Positions 6,541 through 7,590 of a stretch of 7,590 nt of DNA are shown here, piece after piece; position 1 is the first letter of the stretch, and every line of letters starts with the position of its first letter. The notes under the pieces were generated by a model that was given only the letters and a program-made list of their open reading frames with translations, was not told the DNA's origin and did no database searches. The DNA lies in assembly GCA_937982385.1 (NCBI GenBank), contig CALJMC010000153.1, forward strand, positions 1-7,590, read 5' to 3'. The translations under genes were made by a program, and so were the position numbers. Source of the DNA: an uncultured Rickettsiales bacterium (lineage in GTDB: Bacteria; Pseudomonadota; Alphaproteobacteria; Rickettsiales; UBA998).

Positions 6541-6549
6541 TGATATACT
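6541..6549 (+). promoter_or_regulatory. Extended minus-10 promoter for the 193-residue membrane protein gene
   Basis: TGATATACT combines TGn with TATACT (5 of 6 to TATAAT), and no good minus 35 is seen at 16-18 bp. It would give a leader of about 20 nt. It lies in the 91-bp gap between this gene and the divergent transporter gene, for which I could not identify a convincing promoter. Confidence 0.45.
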
Positions 6550-6575
6550 TATAAATAGAATAATAGGAAAAGACT

Positions 6576-7157
6576 ATGTCACGATTTAATTTAAACGGCT
6601 TATCATCATACACGCAGGCGGAAAGCTTAGCGTCCAAGGATAATGCCGAGCTCGCGAAACAGCAACAGACTTTCCTGAAAAATAGTGACCGTTCATTTAG
6701 CTGGGAGCAAGTTGCCAAATATTCAGGGATGGCACTAATGGCATCCATCACTGGTATCGCCGCTGCAATTGCTGGCGGGACAGCAACTGTTGGAGCATTA
6801 GCAATAACTGGTCTTGCTGTCGCAGCAGTGGTAAGTATTGGTTCTTCTTATATCGCCTATAAAATTAGAGCAAATAACTCTCTGAATTCAAATGAAATAA
6901 ATGCATCCTCTACAGGACGTGAAATTGCGGCAGAATTACGCAAGCAGCCGCTTGAAGTATCGGTTTCAGCTCCTGAGATGCCTATCGCTCATACACGTAG
7001 AATTCAATTTTATGATGAAGCAGGTGATAATCTATTATTAGCGCAAGCAAGTAATGACGAGGTCCATGAGCAACCCCTCACAAGAATTGCAGCGAATGAG
7101 GCTATTTACGATGCTAAGATATTAGAACAGCTTGAGCCGCTTTCAAGTAGAGGCTAA
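6576..7157 (+). CDS. Uncharacterised 193-residue protein with a long Ala/Gly-rich membrane segment
   Basis: I do not recognise the family. A polar N-terminal part (1-45), rich in Ser, Gln and Lys and without a signal peptide, is followed by a hydrophobic stretch at about 50-96. That stretch is broken by IAGGTATVG near 65-73, which suggests a tight hairpin of two membrane helices with glycine-zipper-like spacing. A polar domain (97-193) includes IQFYDEAGDN and helical-looking acidic C-terminal residues. With a hairpin both ends would face the same side, most likely the cytoplasm; that topology is inference. The ATG has AGGA 7 bases upstream. It ends one base before the stop codon of the convergent clpP, so its transcript must overlap clpP. 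Its layout is reminiscent of small secretion-effector or phage-type membrane proteins, but no specific motif supports either. Confidence 0.8.
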   Translation: MSRFNLNGLSSYTQAESLASKDNAELAKQQQTFLKNSDRSFSWEQVAKYSGMALMASITGIAAAIAGGTATVGALAITGLAVAAVVSIGSSYIAYKIRANNSLNSNEINASSTGREIAAELRKQPLEVSVSAPEMPIAHTRRIQFYDEAGDNLLLAQASNDEVHEQPLTRIAANEAIYDAKILEQLEPLSSRG

Positions 7158-7158
7158 G

Positions 7159-7590
7159 TTACTTCTTCTTTGACGTGATTTTTGTATGATCTGCGCGTGA
7201 CTCAACGATATTATCAATCAAACCGAATTTCTTCGCTGTTTCAACATCCATAAAGTTGTCACGTTCCATCGCTTTTTCAACGGTGGCAAGCTTTTGACCT
7301 GTATGCTTAACATACACATTGTTCAAGCGCTTTTTCAAATCAAGAATTTCTCTCGCATGAATCTCAATATCCGTTGCTTGACCACGATATCCGCCAGAAG
7401 GCTGATGAATCATGATACGTGCATTAGGCGTCGCATAGCGCATGCCCGGCTCACCTGCCTGCAACAGCAAAGAACCCATTGAACAAGCCTGACCAATACA
7501 TAGCGTAGACACTTTCGGGCGAATATATTGCATGGTGTCATAGATAGACATACCCGCAGTGACAACACCACCCGGTGAGTTGATATACAT
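7159..7590 (-). CDS. clpP: ATP-dependent Clp protease proteolytic subunit (C-terminal 143 residues, runs off right edge)
   Basis: ClpP forms the tetradecameric serine protease chamber that degrades substrates unfolded by ClpX or ClpA. The visible part begins within the YINSPGG segment, so roughly the first 60-70 residues lie beyond the right edge; the ATG at the boundary is an internal Met. The catalytic triad is intact: Ser37 of the fragment in GQACSMGS, His62 in MIHQPSGG, and Asp111 in ERDNF (matching Ser97, His122 and Asp171 of mature E. coli ClpP). ILDLKKRLNNVYVKHTGQ is the usual handle helix region. The protein ends in a short lysine-rich tail, TKITSKKK. The sequence is close to alphaproteobacterial ClpP and shows no defect. 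It converges with the 193-residue gene, with a single base between the two stop codons and no hairpin terminator between them. Confidence 0.97.
   Translation of the reverse strand: MYINSPGGVVTAGMSIYDTMQYIRPKVSTLCIGQACSMGSLLLQAGEPGMRYATPNARIMIHQPSGGYRGQATDIEIHAREILDLKKRLNNVYVKHTGQKLATVEKAMERDNFMDVETAKKFGLIDNIVESRADHTKITSKKK

Overview
The window looks like ordinary chromosomal DNA from an alphaproteobacterium of moderate GC content. The evidence is the ccmA gene lying divergently next to acnA (a known alphaproteobacterial arrangement), the NDUFA9-type SDR protein, and a ClpP whose sequence resembles alphaproteobacterial ClpP. I assigned families from recognised motifs without a database search, so lineage below class is not claimed. 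I see no mobile element, CRISPR array, tRNA or rRNA, and no convincing sign of recent transfer.

Layout. From the left edge to position 1596 everything lies on the minus strand: ccmA, then a thioredoxin-like redox protein (PRX_like1 type) coupled to it by a 12-bp gap, then after a 123-bp gap with its own candidate promoter the first 86 codons of an NAD(P)-binding NDUFA9-like protein that runs off the left edge. A 121-bp AT-rich divergent promoter region separates ccmA from acnA. acnA (full-length aconitase, 891 residues) is followed 42 bp later by a 116-residue uncharacterised protein, and this pair ends at a strong intrinsic terminator near 4810-4841. Next is a single-gene unit coding for an alanine-rich 192-residue protein with extended-minus-10 promoter and its own terminator. 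That terminator is shared with the convergent gene for a cation diffusion facilitator (SLC30A9/ZnT9-like) on the minus strand. Divergent from the transporter is a 193-residue protein with a long Ala/Gly-rich membrane segment. It ends one base from the stop codon of clpP, which is convergent and runs off the right edge.

How the genes relate. Aconitase (TCA cycle, 4Fe-4S enzyme), CcmA (cytochrome c maturation), the NDUFA9-like protein (complex I-associated) and the cytoplasmic thioredoxin-like protein all fit aerobic respiratory and redox metabolism. The transporter is a metal exporter, ClpP is proteolytic housekeeping, and the two small membrane-associated proteins have no assignable function; their composition suggests envelope or stress roles, which is inference. 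I did not find a clear new multi-gene system. The best leads are the acnA-linked 116-residue protein and the pair of small Ala/Gly-rich proteins whose promoter regions share an 11-bp motif.
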